This document shows positions 40,382 to 49,298 of a DNA stretch of 64,000 bases, piece by piece; the stretch's first letter is position 1, and the number at the start of each line of letters is the position of its first letter. The translations under genes were made by a program, and so were the position numbers. The stretch covers positions 1 to 64,000 of the forward strand of contig JBCCWO010000012.1 in NCBI GenBank assembly GCA_039193455.1, given 5' to 3'. The stretch comes from JBCBGF01 sp039193455. GTDB taxonomy: Bacteria; Pseudomonadota; Alphaproteobacteria; Rhodobacterales; Rhodobacteraceae. The notes under the pieces were generated by a model. It had not been told where the DNA came from and searched no databases. It saw only the letters and a list, made by a program, of their open reading frames with translations.

Positions 40382-41953
40382 ATGACAACCGATCCAAACC
40401 GCGTGGTGATCTTTGACACCACCCTGCGCGACGGCGAGCAAAGCCCCGGCGCGACGATGACCCACGACGAAAAGCTGGAAATCGCGAGCCTGCTTGACGA
40501 GATGGGCGTCGATATCATCGAAGCCGGGTTTCCCATCGCCTCGGATGGCGATTTCGAAGCCGTGAGCGAGATTGCCAAGCGTTCGCAGAACTCGGTGATC
40601 TGTGGGCTGGCCCGCGCGAATTTCAAGGATATCGACCGCTGCTGGGAGGCGGTGAAGCACGCGGCCCGCCCGCGCATTCACACCTTTATCGGCACCTCGC
40701 CGCTGCACCGCGCGATCCCGAACCTGACCCAGGACGAGATGGCGGAGAAGATCCACGACACGGTTACCCACGCCCGCAACCTGTGCGACAACGTGCAATG
40801 GTCGCCGATGGATGCGACGCGGACCGAATGGGATTACCTCGCCCGCGTGGTCGAGATCGCGATCAAGGCGGGCGCCACGACGATCAACATCCCCGACACC
40901 GTGGGCTACACCGCCCCGAATGAAAGCGCCGACCTGATCCGGCGGCTGATTGCCGAGGTGCCGGGGGCCGAGGAGGTTATCTTTGCCACCCACTGCCATA
41001 ACGATCTGGGCATGGCGACCGCGAACGCGCTGGCCGCCGTGGACGGCGGCGCGCGCCAGATCGAGTGCACGATCAACGGGTTGGGCGAACGCGCGGGCAA
41101 CACCGCGCTGGAAGAGGTGGTGATGGCGCTGAAGGTGCGCCATGACATCATGCCCTATACCACCGGCGTTGATACGACGAAGATCATGAACATCTCGCGC
41201 CGGGTGGCCACCGTTTCGGGCTTTCAGGTGCAGTTCAACAAGGCCATCGTGGGCAAGAACGCCTTTGCGCATGAGAGCGGCATCCATCAGGACGGCATGC
41301 TGAAGAACCCCGAGAACTTTGAGATCATGCGGCCCGAGGATGTTGGGCTGAAAGAAACCAACCTCGTGATGGGCAAGCATTCGGGGCGTGCCGCGCTGCG
41401 CTCAAAGCTGAAAGAGCTGGGCTATGATCTGGCGGACAATCAGTTGAACGACGTGTTCGTTCGCTTCAAGGCGCTGGCCGACCGCAAGAAGGAAGTGTTC
41501 GAGGATGACCTGATCGCGCTGATGCGGGACCAGGCCTCGGGCGAGGTGCATGACACGATCCAGGTGAAGTTCCTGCGCGTAATCTGCGGGACCGAGGCAC
41601 CGCAATCGGCGGATCTGACGCTGACGATTGACGGCGAGGACAAGCAGATCACGGCCCAGGGCGACGGGCCGGTGGACGCGGTGTTCAATGCGGTCAAGGC
41701 GCTCTTCCCCCATCAGGCGCATCTGCAGCTTTATCAGGTGCATGCGGTGACCGAAGGCACGGATGCGCAGGCCACCGTAAGTGTGCGGATGGAGGAAGAG
41801 GGGCGCATTGTCACCGGCGAGGCGGCGGATACTGATACGGTGGTGGCCTCGGCCAAGGCCTATGTGAATGCGCTGAACCGGCTGATCGTGCGGCGGCAAA
41901 AGTCGGACCCCGACGCGGATGTGAAGGCGGTGAGTTACAAGGATGCGGGTTAG
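40382..41953 (+). CDS. leuA: 2-isopropylmalate synthase
   Basis: The protein has 523 residues, the full length of LeuA. The catalytic TIM barrel has DTTLRDGEQSPGA (residues 12-24) and HCHNDLGMA near residue 204, with the metal-binding His and Asn. The regulatory LeuA dimer domain for leucine feedback fills the last 130 residues. It condenses 2-ketoisovalerate with acetyl-CoA, the first step of leucine synthesis. AAGGA precedes the ATG. Regulation by the leucine leader upstream is strongly suggested. Confidence 0.96.
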   Translation: MTTDPNRVVIFDTTLRDGEQSPGATMTHDEKLEIASLLDEMGVDIIEAGFPIASDGDFEAVSEIAKRSQNSVICGLARANFKDIDRCWEAVKHAARPRIHTFIGTSPLHRAIPNLTQDEMAEKIHDTVTHARNLCDNVQWSPMDATRTEWDYLARVVEIAIKAGATTINIPDTVGYTAPNESADLIRRLIAEVPGAEEVIFATHCHNDLGMATANALAAVDGGARQIECTINGLGERAGNTALEEVVMALKVRHDIMPYTTGVDTTKIMNISRRVATVSGFQVQFNKAIVGKNAFAHESGIHQDGMLKNPENFEIMRPEDVGLKETNLVMGKHSGRAALRSKLKELGYDLADNQLNDVFVRFKALADRKKEVFEDDLIALMRDQASGEVHDTIQVKFLRVICGTEAPQSADLTLTIDGEDKQITAQGDGPVDAVFNAVKALFPHQAHLQLYQVHAVTEGTDAQATVSVRMEEEGRIVTGEAADTDTVVASAKAYVNALNRLIVRRQKSDPDADVKAVSYKDAG

Positions 41954-41984
41954 CGTGCTGATCCCCACCTGAGGGAGGGGGACC

Positions 41985-42023
41985 CGCGTTTGGGGTAGAG
42001 CCCTAGGCTCGGACCCCAACGCG
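41985..42023 (+). terminator. Long near-perfect hairpin after leuA
   Basis: CGCGTTTGGGGT pairs with ACCCCAACGCG (one bulge), and inside it GAGCC-CTA-GGCTC forms a second stem, giving an almost continuous helix. It lies 32 bases after the leuA stop. No T-run follows. Confidence 0.5.
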
Positions 42024-42073
42024 CAAGGGTGAGGGGGTTACTCCACCGCCAACCCAAGCTATGCTCGCGCCCG

Positions 42074-43264
42074 ATGGACAGCGCAGTGCTTCTTCTTGCG
42101 CTCGGCGGACTTTTTTCCGCCGGGCTCGCCGCCGATCTGATCGGGCGGCGCACGCGGCTGCCCCGGGTCACGTTGCTTTTGGCGTGTGGGGTTGTCGCGG
42201 GCAGCTCGGGGCTCGACCTCATCCCCCCTGCCCTTACCGATTGGTTCGAGGTGATCTCGGTCATCGCGCTGACCATGGTGGCTTTTGTGCTAGGCGGCAC
42301 GCTGTCGCGCAGTACGCTGATGGCGCATGGCTGGACGATCCTCGCGATCTCGGTCCTGATCGTGGTGGTCACGCTTCTTGGTGTCACGCTGGGGCTGACG
42401 GTGATGGGGCTCGACCTTGGGCTGGCGCTGATCCTTGGCGCGATCGCCACGGCGACCGATCCGGCGGCGGTGCAGGATGCGATCCGGCAATATGGGCGCG
42501 AGACGGGGTTTACCAAAACGCTCAGCGGGATTGTCGCCATCGATGATGCCTGGGGGGTGCTGGTCTTTGCGCTTGTGGTGGTCGTGGTGCAGCAGATGGG
42601 CGGCGGCGGTGGATCGGGCCTGTTGCTGCACGCGGGATATGAGGTGGCGGGATCGATCCTGCTGGGGCTGGCCATCGGGTTTCCGGCGGCGTTTCTGACC
42701 GGACGGATCAGCGGCGGTGAGCCCCTTGAATCCGAAGCGCTGGCGGTGGTGTTCCTGACCGCCGGGGCGGCGCTTTGGATGGAGCTGTCCTATCTGATCG
42801 CGGGGATGACCGCAGGTTCGGTGATTGTGAATGCCGCGCGCCACCACACGCGGGCGTTTCACGAGATCGAGCATATCGAGTGGCCGTTCCTGATCCTGTT
42901 CTTTGTGCTGGCGGGCGCGTCGCTGGATTGGACGGCGCTGATCGCCGCCGGGTGGATCGGCGCGGGCTATGTGGTGCTGCGCGCGTTGGGGCGGGTGCTG
43001 GGAGGCTGGGCCGGTGCGGTCGCGGCGGGGGCCCCGATGCGGGCGCGGGCCTGGTACGGGCCCGCGTTGCTGCCGCAGGCCGGCGTTGCGGTGGGGATGG
43101 CGCTGGTGGCGAGCGAGGTCTTCCCCACCTGGGCGCCCACGATCATGGCGCTGACAATCGCCACGACTGTGATTTTCGAACTTGCCGGGCCGCCGGCGAC
43201 GCTCTGGGCCGTGCGCCGAGTGGAAGGCCCCGAGCCGCCCCCGGCACCGGAGCCGAAGCCGTGA
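42074..43264 (+). CDS. Cation/proton antiporter (CPA family)
   Basis: A 396-residue membrane protein with about eleven to twelve helices. The ATG at 42074 was chosen because hydrophobic sequence begins there. Ion-binding motifs are ATATDPAAVQDA near residue 130 and GIVAIDDAWGVLVFA near 155, where the paired Asp residues are typical of Na+(K+)/H+ exchangers. It has no C-terminal TrkA domains. Likely roles are pH and salt homeostasis. Its stop codon overlaps the GTG of the acetyltransferase gene. Confidence 0.9.
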   Translation: MDSAVLLLALGGLFSAGLAADLIGRRTRLPRVTLLLACGVVAGSSGLDLIPPALTDWFEVISVIALTMVAFVLGGTLSRSTLMAHGWTILAISVLIVVVTLLGVTLGLTVMGLDLGLALILGAIATATDPAAVQDAIRQYGRETGFTKTLSGIVAIDDAWGVLVFALVVVVVQQMGGGGGSGLLLHAGYEVAGSILLGLAIGFPAAFLTGRISGGEPLESEALAVVFLTAGAALWMELSYLIAGMTAGSVIVNAARHHTRAFHEIEHIEWPFLILFFVLAGASLDWTALIAAGWIGAGYVVLRALGRVLGGWAGAVAAGAPMRARAWYGPALLPQAGVAVGMALVASEVFPTWAPTIMALTIATTVIFELAGPPATLWAVRRVEGPEPPPAPEPKP

Positions 43265-43809
43265 CGCCGACCACGCATATCCGCGCCGAGACGCCGGATG
43301 ACGTCGCCGCCATCGACGATCTGCACCGCGCCGCCTTTGGGCCCGCCGAACCGATCCCCGCGCTGGTGGATCAGTTGCGGCGGTTGAAGGCGCCCCTGCC
43401 AACGCTGTCCTACGTGGCCTGCGACAGCACAGGCTCGGTGGTTGGGCACGTGATGCTGTCGCACAGTTGGCTGGATGCGCCGGAGCGGTTGATTGACGTG
43501 CTGGTTCTGTCGCCGCTGGGTGTGGTGCCGGACGCGCAGGGCCAAGGCGTGGGCACGGCCCTGGTGGAGCATGCGCTTGCCGCGGCGGGTGAGACCACGG
43601 CGCCAGTGGTTATGCTTGAGGGCGACCCGCGTTACTACGGGCCGCGCGGGTTCACGCCCGCCGCGAACCTTGGGATCCGCCGCCCGTCGCTGCGCATTCC
43701 CGAAGCGGCCCTGCAAGCGGTGCGCCTGCCCGCATACCGGCCCGAGATGACAGGCACCCTGGTCTATCGCGAGCTTTGGTGGGCGCTGGATTGTGTGGGG
43801 TTGCGGTAG
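43261..43809 (+). CDS. GNAT-family N-acetyltransferase (YhbS-like)
   Basis: A 182-residue acetyltransferase. It starts with GTG in a GTGA overlap with the antiporter gene. Acetyl-CoA binding is at LVLSPLGVVPDAQGQGVGTAL near residues 81-101, and EGDPRYYGPRGF near 120 is characteristic of the YhbS type. The substrate is unknown. Confidence 0.87.
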   Translation: MTPTTHIRAETPDDVAAIDDLHRAAFGPAEPIPALVDQLRRLKAPLPTLSYVACDSTGSVVGHVMLSHSWLDAPERLIDVLVLSPLGVVPDAQGQGVGTALVEHALAAAGETTAPVVMLEGDPRYYGPRGFTPAANLGIRRPSLRIPEAALQAVRLPAYRPEMTGTLVYRELWWALDCVGLR

Positions 43810-43815
43810 CGGCCC

Positions 43816-44745
43816 TCAATACGCCTGGTCGCGATCCACAACATTCAAAAACCCCTCGCCCACCTCGCCCCTGCGCACGTTCTCGGCGATAGACTGGCTC
43901 GCCGTTTCCTTGCGCGTGGCGCTGGCGATGTGGGGGGTGACCGTTACGCGGGGGTGGGACCAGAAGGGATGGTCCTGTGGCAAAGGTTCAACCCGGAAGG
44001 CATCGAGCGTGGCGTGGGCGATGTGGCCTGCGTCCAGCGCCGAAAGAAGGGCCGTGTCGTCAATCAGCCCGCCGCGGCCGGGGTTGATCAGCACGGCGCC
44101 CTTGGGCAGCTGGGCGAGGCGTTCGGCGTTCATCAGGTTTTCGGTGCCGGGTGTCAGGGGCATCAGCAGGACGACGATGTCGGATCGCGCCAAAACGGGG
44201 GCAAGGCCATCCGGGCCCTGGAAGGTCGCGACGCCGTCGATCTCTTTCGCGCTGCGCGCCCATCCGGCGACGTCAAAGCCAAGGCGGGACAGGGCGATGG
44301 CGCAGGCGGTGCCCAATTCGCCCAGCCCCAGCATCCCGACGCGACGCTCGGGCGCGAGCGGCGGAAACCCTGTGCGCCAGACGCCGTCCTGGCCCATCAC
44401 ATGCGCATCTACTCCAAGGTGATGGCGCAGGACATGGCCGGTCACCCATTCAACCATGCCCTGGGTCATCCCCGGCTCGACCATCCGGCAGAGCGGTGCT
44501 GTGAGCGTTGCGTTGTGCACCACATCCTCCACCCCGGCCCAGAGGTTCAGCACGGCCTTCAGTCGGGTGTAGGGCGTGAAATCCTGCAAGGGGCTGTTCG
44601 GGGCATAGACCACGTAATCGACGCTGCCCGGGGGCATGTCACGGGCGAGGATCGCGGGCACGCTGGCAGCGTTAAAGGCCCGGGTCAGCGGCTCTTCATA
44701 TTCGGCCCAGCGCCGGTCATCGGCGGCAAAGAGGACGTTCACCAC
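43816..44745 (-). CDS. D-2-hydroxyacid dehydrogenase (GhrA-like glyoxylate/hydroxypyruvate reductase)
   Basis: The protein has 309 residues from a GTG at 44745 (a second GTG follows directly), starting 13 bases after rodA, so it is the last gene of the cell-shape operon. The NAD(P) motif MLGLGELGTACA is near residue 140, the Arg of LLMPLTPGTENL and the catalytic Glu/His of HPFWSHPRVTVTPHIAS near 275 are present. Length and motifs match GhrA, which reduces glyoxylate and hydroxypyruvate with NADPH. The start is about 45 codons downstream of the longest possible frame, which overlaps rodA. Confidence 0.87.
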   Translation of the reverse strand: MVNVLFAADDRRWAEYEEPLTRAFNAASVPAILARDMPPGSVDYVVYAPNSPLQDFTPYTRLKAVLNLWAGVEDVVHNATLTAPLCRMVEPGMTQGMVEWVTGHVLRHHLGVDAHVMGQDGVWRTGFPPLAPERRVGMLGLGELGTACAIALSRLGFDVAGWARSAKEIDGVATFQGPDGLAPVLARSDIVVLLMPLTPGTENLMNAERLAQLPKGAVLINPGRGGLIDDTALLSALDAGHIAHATLDAFRVEPLPQDHPFWSHPRVTVTPHIASATRKETASQSIAENVRRGEVGEGFLNVVDRDQAY

Positions 44746-44758
44746 GCCTGTCGCCCCG

Positions 44759-45904
44759 TCAGTTGCCGCGGGGGCGGTGGACATGGGCGGACTGCACCAA
44801 ACCGAAAGCGACGAGCAGGACCAGCATGGCCGAGCCGCCATAGCTGACCAGCGGCAGGGGCACGCCCACCACGGGCGCAAGGCCCATCACCATCGACATG
44901 TTGACCGCGAAGTAGAAGAAGAACGCCGCCGCGATGCCATAGACCAGAAGGGCCGAAAACCTGTCCTTCATCGTCATGGCCGAGGCGATGCAGAAAAAGA
45001 TGATCAAGCCATACAGAGCCAGAAGCGAGAAGGCCCCCATGAAGCCGAACTCTTCCGCCAATGTCGTAAAGATAAAGTCGGTGTGCTTTTCGGGCAGGAA
45101 GTTCAGCCGGGATTGCGTGCCCTGCATAAAGCCCCGCCCCGACAGCCCGCCCGAACCCAGTGCGATCTTGGATTGCGTGATGTGGTATCCCGCCCCGAGC
45201 GGGTCCTGGCTGGGATCAAGGAAGGTGTCGATGCGGCGGAACTGATAGTCCTTGATCAGCTGCCAATCCGTTCCACGTGAGGTAAACACGGCCGAGACAA
45301 GGCCCACCCCGGCCGCGATCACCGTGCCAAAGTACCACCAGCTGACCCCGGCGAGAAACATCACCACGCCCCCGCCTGCCAGCAGGAGGATCGAGGTGCC
45401 GAGGTCGGGCTGGATCACCACAAGGCCGGTGGGAATGAGGATCAGAATCACCGGAATGGCCACCCAGAGCGGGCGCGAGACCTTTTTCGGATCAAGCCAG
45501 TCGTAATAGGCGGCGAGGATCATCACCAGCGTGATCTTGGTGACCTCTGACGGCTGCAACCGCATGAATCCCAGGTCGATCCAACGCTGCGCCCCCATGC
45601 CGGTGACGCCAAAGAACTCTACCGCCAGCAGCAAAAGGAGCGACACGCCATAGGCGAGCGCGGCGACGTTGCGCCAGAACCAGATCGGGACCATGGCGAC
45701 GATGAACATCGCCAACAGCCCCAGTCCGAAACGCTGCATCTGCGGCTCGGTCCAGCGGTTAATGTTGCCGCCCGCGACCGAGTAGAGCATCAAAAATCCG
45801 ATCGACGAGACCGCGATCAGAAGCAGGATCAAGGGCCAGTTGAGGTAGAGCACCTTGCGAAAGCCCGTGGGGACGGTTTTGACGTTGTACTCAAGATAGC
45901 TCAT
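44759..45904 (-). CDS. rodA: Rod-shape SEDS glycosyltransferase RodA
   Basis: The protein has 381 residues with ten predicted helices. SEDS landmarks are GAQRWIDLGFMRLQPSEVTK near residue 100, PDLGTSILLLAGG near 165 and GFMQGTQSRLNFLPEKHTDFIF near 255, which includes the catalytic-loop region. RodA polymerises glycan strands together with PBP2. Its ATG overlaps the mrdA stop by 4 bases. Confidence 0.96.
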   Translation of the reverse strand: MSYLEYNVKTVPTGFRKVLYLNWPLILLLIAVSSIGFLMLYSVAGGNINRWTEPQMQRFGLGLLAMFIVAMVPIWFWRNVAALAYGVSLLLLLAVEFFGVTGMGAQRWIDLGFMRLQPSEVTKITLVMILAAYYDWLDPKKVSRPLWVAIPVILILIPTGLVVIQPDLGTSILLLAGGGVVMFLAGVSWWYFGTVIAAGVGLVSAVFTSRGTDWQLIKDYQFRRIDTFLDPSQDPLGAGYHITQSKIALGSGGLSGRGFMQGTQSRLNFLPEKHTDFIFTTLAEEFGFMGAFSLLALYGLIIFFCIASAMTMKDRFSALLVYGIAAAFFFYFAVNMSMVMGLAPVVGVPLPLVSYGGSAMLVLLVAFGLVQSAHVHRPRGN

Positions 45905-47844
45905 GCGCGGCTCCGCCCGGGTGCGGGGGGACGGGGATCCTTGAGATCCATGGCCTCGTACATCGTGCGGATACGCTCACGCTGGCTGGTGGGATAGGCC
46001 TCAAGCGGCGGGACCTCTCCGAATTGCGCGAAGGCGAGGATGTCGCGCGCGACGGGCGCCGCGGCGCGGGAGCCACCGCCGCCATGTTCGACCACGACCG
46101 AGACAGCGTATTTCGGTTTGTCGCGGGGGGCGTAGCCCACGTAGAGCGCGTGGTCGCGGCGTTCCCACGGCAGATCCTCGTTGCGGATCACGCCGGCTGC
46201 GCGTTCGGCGGGTGTGATGTTGCGGACCTGGCTGGTGCCGGTTTTTCCGGCGATCTCATAGCCTTCCATGACGATCCGGCTGCCCCGTGCGGTTCCGCGC
46301 GACCCGTTGTTCACGCTGTCCATGGCATCGCGCATGAGCCTGAGGTGATAGGGGTTGATGTCGATCTTTTCCGGCGGATCGGGATAGAGCGCGACGCCAT
46401 CGACCGTCTTGATCAGGTGGGGCTCAAGGTTCAGCCCGCTGGCCATCCGCGCGGTGTAGACGCAGAGCTGCAGCGGCGAGGCCAGCGTGAAGCCCTGCCC
46501 GATGGAGGCGTTGAGCGTATCGCCCACGCGCCAGGCCTCGCCCCGGCGGACCTGTTTCCATTGCTGGGTCGGCGCCAGGCCCTCGGTCACCGCCGACATC
46601 GGGATATCGTGGCGCACGCCAAGGCCCAGCTTGTTGGCCATGGCCGTGATCCGGTCGATGCCGACGCGTTGCGAGATGTCGTAATAGTAGACGTCGCAGG
46701 ACTGGATCAGCGAATCCGAGAGGTTCATGTGCCCGTGCCCCCCGCGCTTCCAACAGTGAAAGCGGCGGCGGCCGAGTTGATAGTGGCCCGGACACCAGAC
46801 GGTTTCGTCGGGGTTCAGTACCCCCATTTCCAACGCCGCAAGGGCGACCACCATCTTGTAGGTCGAGCCGGGTGGATAGGTGCCCTGCACGGGCTTGTTG
46901 CGGAGCGGCACATATTTGTCTTCGCGCAAGACGTTGTAGTCGGCGCTGGAGATGCCGCGGACAAAGAGGTTCGGGTCATAGGCCGGGGCCGAGCCGATCG
47001 ACAGGATGTCGCCGTTCTCGCAATCCATGACGACCACGCCGGCGCTTTCCCCGGCAAGGCGTGCCTGGACAAAGTTCTGCAACCGCGCATCGACGGTCAG
47101 TTGGATGTCGGATCCTGGAGTTCCCGGATCGCGATCCAGTTCGCGCATAACGCGACCTGCGGCGTTCACCTCGATCCGCTTGCTGCCCGCCTTGCCGCGC
47201 AGGTTTTCTTCAAGCTTGGTCTCGACCCCGATCTTGCCGATCTGGAATTTTGGGATCTGCAGCAAGGGATCGGGGTCTTCGATCCGGCTGAGATCATAGT
47301 CGCTGACCGGGCCCACATAGCCGATGACATGGGCGAAATCGTCCTTCAGCGGATAGTAGCGCGAAAGGCCGACATCCGGGGTGATGCCCGGCAGCGCAGG
47401 TGAGTTCACGGCGACCTTGGAGAACTCTTCCCAGGTCAGGCGGTCGGCGAGCGTGACGGGGACAAACGGGCTACGCCGGTTCATTTCGCGGATTGCGCGC
47501 TCAAGCTCGTCCTCGTCGAGCGTGACGAGTTCCTTCAGCTTGCCGATCACCTCATCCACATCGCCCGCGTCCTCGCGCACGATGATGATGCGGTAGTTCT
47601 GGCTGTTGTCGGCGATGATTACGCCGTTACGGTCAAAGATCAGGCCCCGCGGCGGGGCCAGCAGGCGCACGTTGATGCGGTTTTCTTCGGCCAGAAGGCG
47701 GTATTCGTCGGCTTCTTCGATCTGCATCTGGCGCATGCGCAGGCCGAGCATGCCCATGAAGGCCAGTTGCAGGCCGCCGACAACAAGACCGCGCCGGTTC
47801 ACCACGCGGGCGTTTTCTTCGATATCCTTGGGCGACTGTTTCAT
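45901..47844 (-). CDS. mrdA: Penicillin-binding protein 2 (elongasome transpeptidase)
   Basis: A 647-residue class B PBP. One N-terminal transmembrane helix (about 22-42) is followed by the pedestal domain and the transpeptidase domain with SxxK in PGSTYKMV, SxN-type SCD in IQSCDVYYY, and KTGTS in AGKTGTSQ. It cross-links peptidoglycan for lateral growth with RodA. The start overlaps mreD by 4 bases. Confidence 0.96.
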   Translation of the reverse strand: MKQSPKDIEENARVVNRRGLVVGGLQLAFMGMLGLRMRQMQIEEADEYRLLAEENRINVRLLAPPRGLIFDRNGVIIADNSQNYRIIIVREDAGDVDEVIGKLKELVTLDEDELERAIREMNRRSPFVPVTLADRLTWEEFSKVAVNSPALPGITPDVGLSRYYPLKDDFAHVIGYVGPVSDYDLSRIEDPDPLLQIPKFQIGKIGVETKLEENLRGKAGSKRIEVNAAGRVMRELDRDPGTPGSDIQLTVDARLQNFVQARLAGESAGVVVMDCENGDILSIGSAPAYDPNLFVRGISSADYNVLREDKYVPLRNKPVQGTYPPGSTYKMVVALAALEMGVLNPDETVWCPGHYQLGRRRFHCWKRGGHGHMNLSDSLIQSCDVYYYDISQRVGIDRITAMANKLGLGVRHDIPMSAVTEGLAPTQQWKQVRRGEAWRVGDTLNASIGQGFTLASPLQLCVYTARMASGLNLEPHLIKTVDGVALYPDPPEKIDINPYHLRLMRDAMDSVNNGSRGTARGSRIVMEGYEIAGKTGTSQVRNITPAERAAGVIRNEDLPWERRDHALYVGYAPRDKPKYAVSVVVEHGGGGSRAAAPVARDILAFAQFGEVPPLEAYPTSQRERIRTMYEAMDLKDPRPPAPGRSRA

Positions 47845-48380
47845 AGCCTGTGTCCCAACTGATCCACCGCCCCCGGCGCCATCTTACGTAGGCCGAGAAT
47901 ACGGCCAGAGAAGACCACCGCCAACGGGTAGCACAGGATCGTCATGATCATCTGGATGAGCGTGAGGCCCAAGGCCGGTTGGTCGACCGCAAAGAGCGCG
48001 AGCGTGATGACATAGCCCAGCGTCATCGACACGATAACACCGGTGACCATCATCCATTCGAGCAGGAAGGGCAGGTCGCGCGAGGCCGCTTCGCGCGAGC
48101 GCAGGAATTCAAGTCCAAGGACAACGCATGCGGCCCAAAGCCCCAGCGGGCGCAGGAACAGGACGTCGGTCATCAGGACGACGGCTGCGACGAGGAGGGC
48201 CGGCACATAATCGGGGCGGCGCAGGACCCAGACGAAGGCCAAAAGCAGGATGACATCCGGCCCGGGGAACCGGCCTGCCCCGGCATCGAGCGGCAGGAGG
48301 CGGGCGAAAACGTCCAGGAACGCCAGCGCCACAAAGAGCGTGCGGTAGCGCCAGCGCCGGGTGACCACGACCTCAGCCAT
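47841..48380 (-). CDS. mreD: Rod shape-determining protein MreD
   Basis: A 179-residue hydrophobic protein with five to six helices. The ATG at 48380 overlaps the mreC stop by 8 bases; the frame continues upstream, but within mreC. FPGPDVILLLAFVWVLRRPDYVP is the recognisable MreD segment. It is an inner-membrane component of the elongasome. Confidence 0.9.
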   Translation of the reverse strand: MAEVVVTRRWRYRTLFVALAFLDVFARLLPLDAGAGRFPGPDVILLLAFVWVLRRPDYVPALLVAAVVLMTDVLFLRPLGLWAACVVLGLEFLRSREAASRDLPFLLEWMMVTGVIVSMTLGYVITLALFAVDQPALGLTLIQMIMTILCYPLAVVFSGRILGLRKMAPGAVDQLGHRL

Positions 48381-49266
48381 CGGTGCCCTCCGCCGCGGGG
48401 AAGATCGCGTCGGGGCCGACAAGGCCGCCCGGCGCGCCAATCGCCTCAGCCGGGCGCGAGCGGAGGACGCGCAGAAACTCAAGCCGTTCATAGTCGGCAG
48501 CAAGGCGCACGCGCAGGCGGTCGTCCGGCCCGGCGACGAGCTGGCCCACAAGAAGGCCCGCGGGAAAGACGCCGCCATCGCCCGAGGACACGACGCGGTC
48601 GCCGGGGCGGACCTGTTCGGTATCTTCGATGAAATCCACGGGCGGCAGGGCCGAATTGTCACCCGCCAGAATGCCGCGCTGGCCGGTGGGTTGGATCGTG
48701 ACGGGGATGCGGCTGCCCGGATCGGTGAGTAGGATCACACGGCTGGTGGTCTGCCCCACGCCCGAGATGCGGCCAACCAGGCCCAGCCCGTCGGTGGTGG
48801 CCCACCCGTCCTGGATGCCATCGCGCGCGCCGACGTTCAGCAAGACCGATTGCCGGAAGGGCGAGCCGCTGTCGGCCAGGACCACGCCGGTGACAAAGGT
48901 CAGCTTGGGGTCGAGGCGCACCTTGTTGAGATCGAGAAGCTTGGCGTTTTCCTGTTCCAGTTGCAGCGCCGCCTCGCGCCAGGCGCGCATCTGCTGCAAC
49001 TCGCGGCGCAACTCCTGGTTCTGTTCGCGGATGCGGGCATAGCTTTGGAAATCGCCTACCAGATCGACGGCGTTCGTCACCGGCACAAGCGCCCAATCCA
49101 TCGAGGGCACGAACCGGTCCACCAGCATCGCACGGAAGCGTTCGGCACGGGGGCTGTCGATCCGCCAGAGCAGGAACAGCGCAAACAGGACCAGCACCAA
49201 GCCACCGATGAAGATGCGGCGGATTGGGCGCGTATAGCTGTCGGTACTGCCTCGGTCTTGTGCCAC
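48373..49266 (-). CDS. mreC: Rod shape-determining protein MreC
   Basis: The protein has 297 residues with one N-terminal membrane helix (about 18-35), a coiled coil (about 65-105) and a periplasmic beta-rich domain (GVVLADSGSPFRQSVLLNVGARDGI near residue 125). MreC scaffolds and activates PBP2. It lies 32 bases after mreB. Confidence 0.94.
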   Translation of the reverse strand: MAQDRGSTDSYTRPIRRIFIGGLVLVLFALFLLWRIDSPRAERFRAMLVDRFVPSMDWALVPVTNAVDLVGDFQSYARIREQNQELRRELQQMRAWREAALQLEQENAKLLDLNKVRLDPKLTFVTGVVLADSGSPFRQSVLLNVGARDGIQDGWATTDGLGLVGRISGVGQTTSRVILLTDPGSRIPVTIQPTGQRGILAGDNSALPPVDFIEDTEQVRPGDRVVSSGDGGVFPAGLLVGQLVAGPDDRLRVRLAADYERLEFLRVLRSRPAEAIGAPGGLVGPDAIFPAAEGTDG

Positions 49267-49298
49267 GGCCTCGTCCCGGGCCGGAGGGTCCGGCCCTG

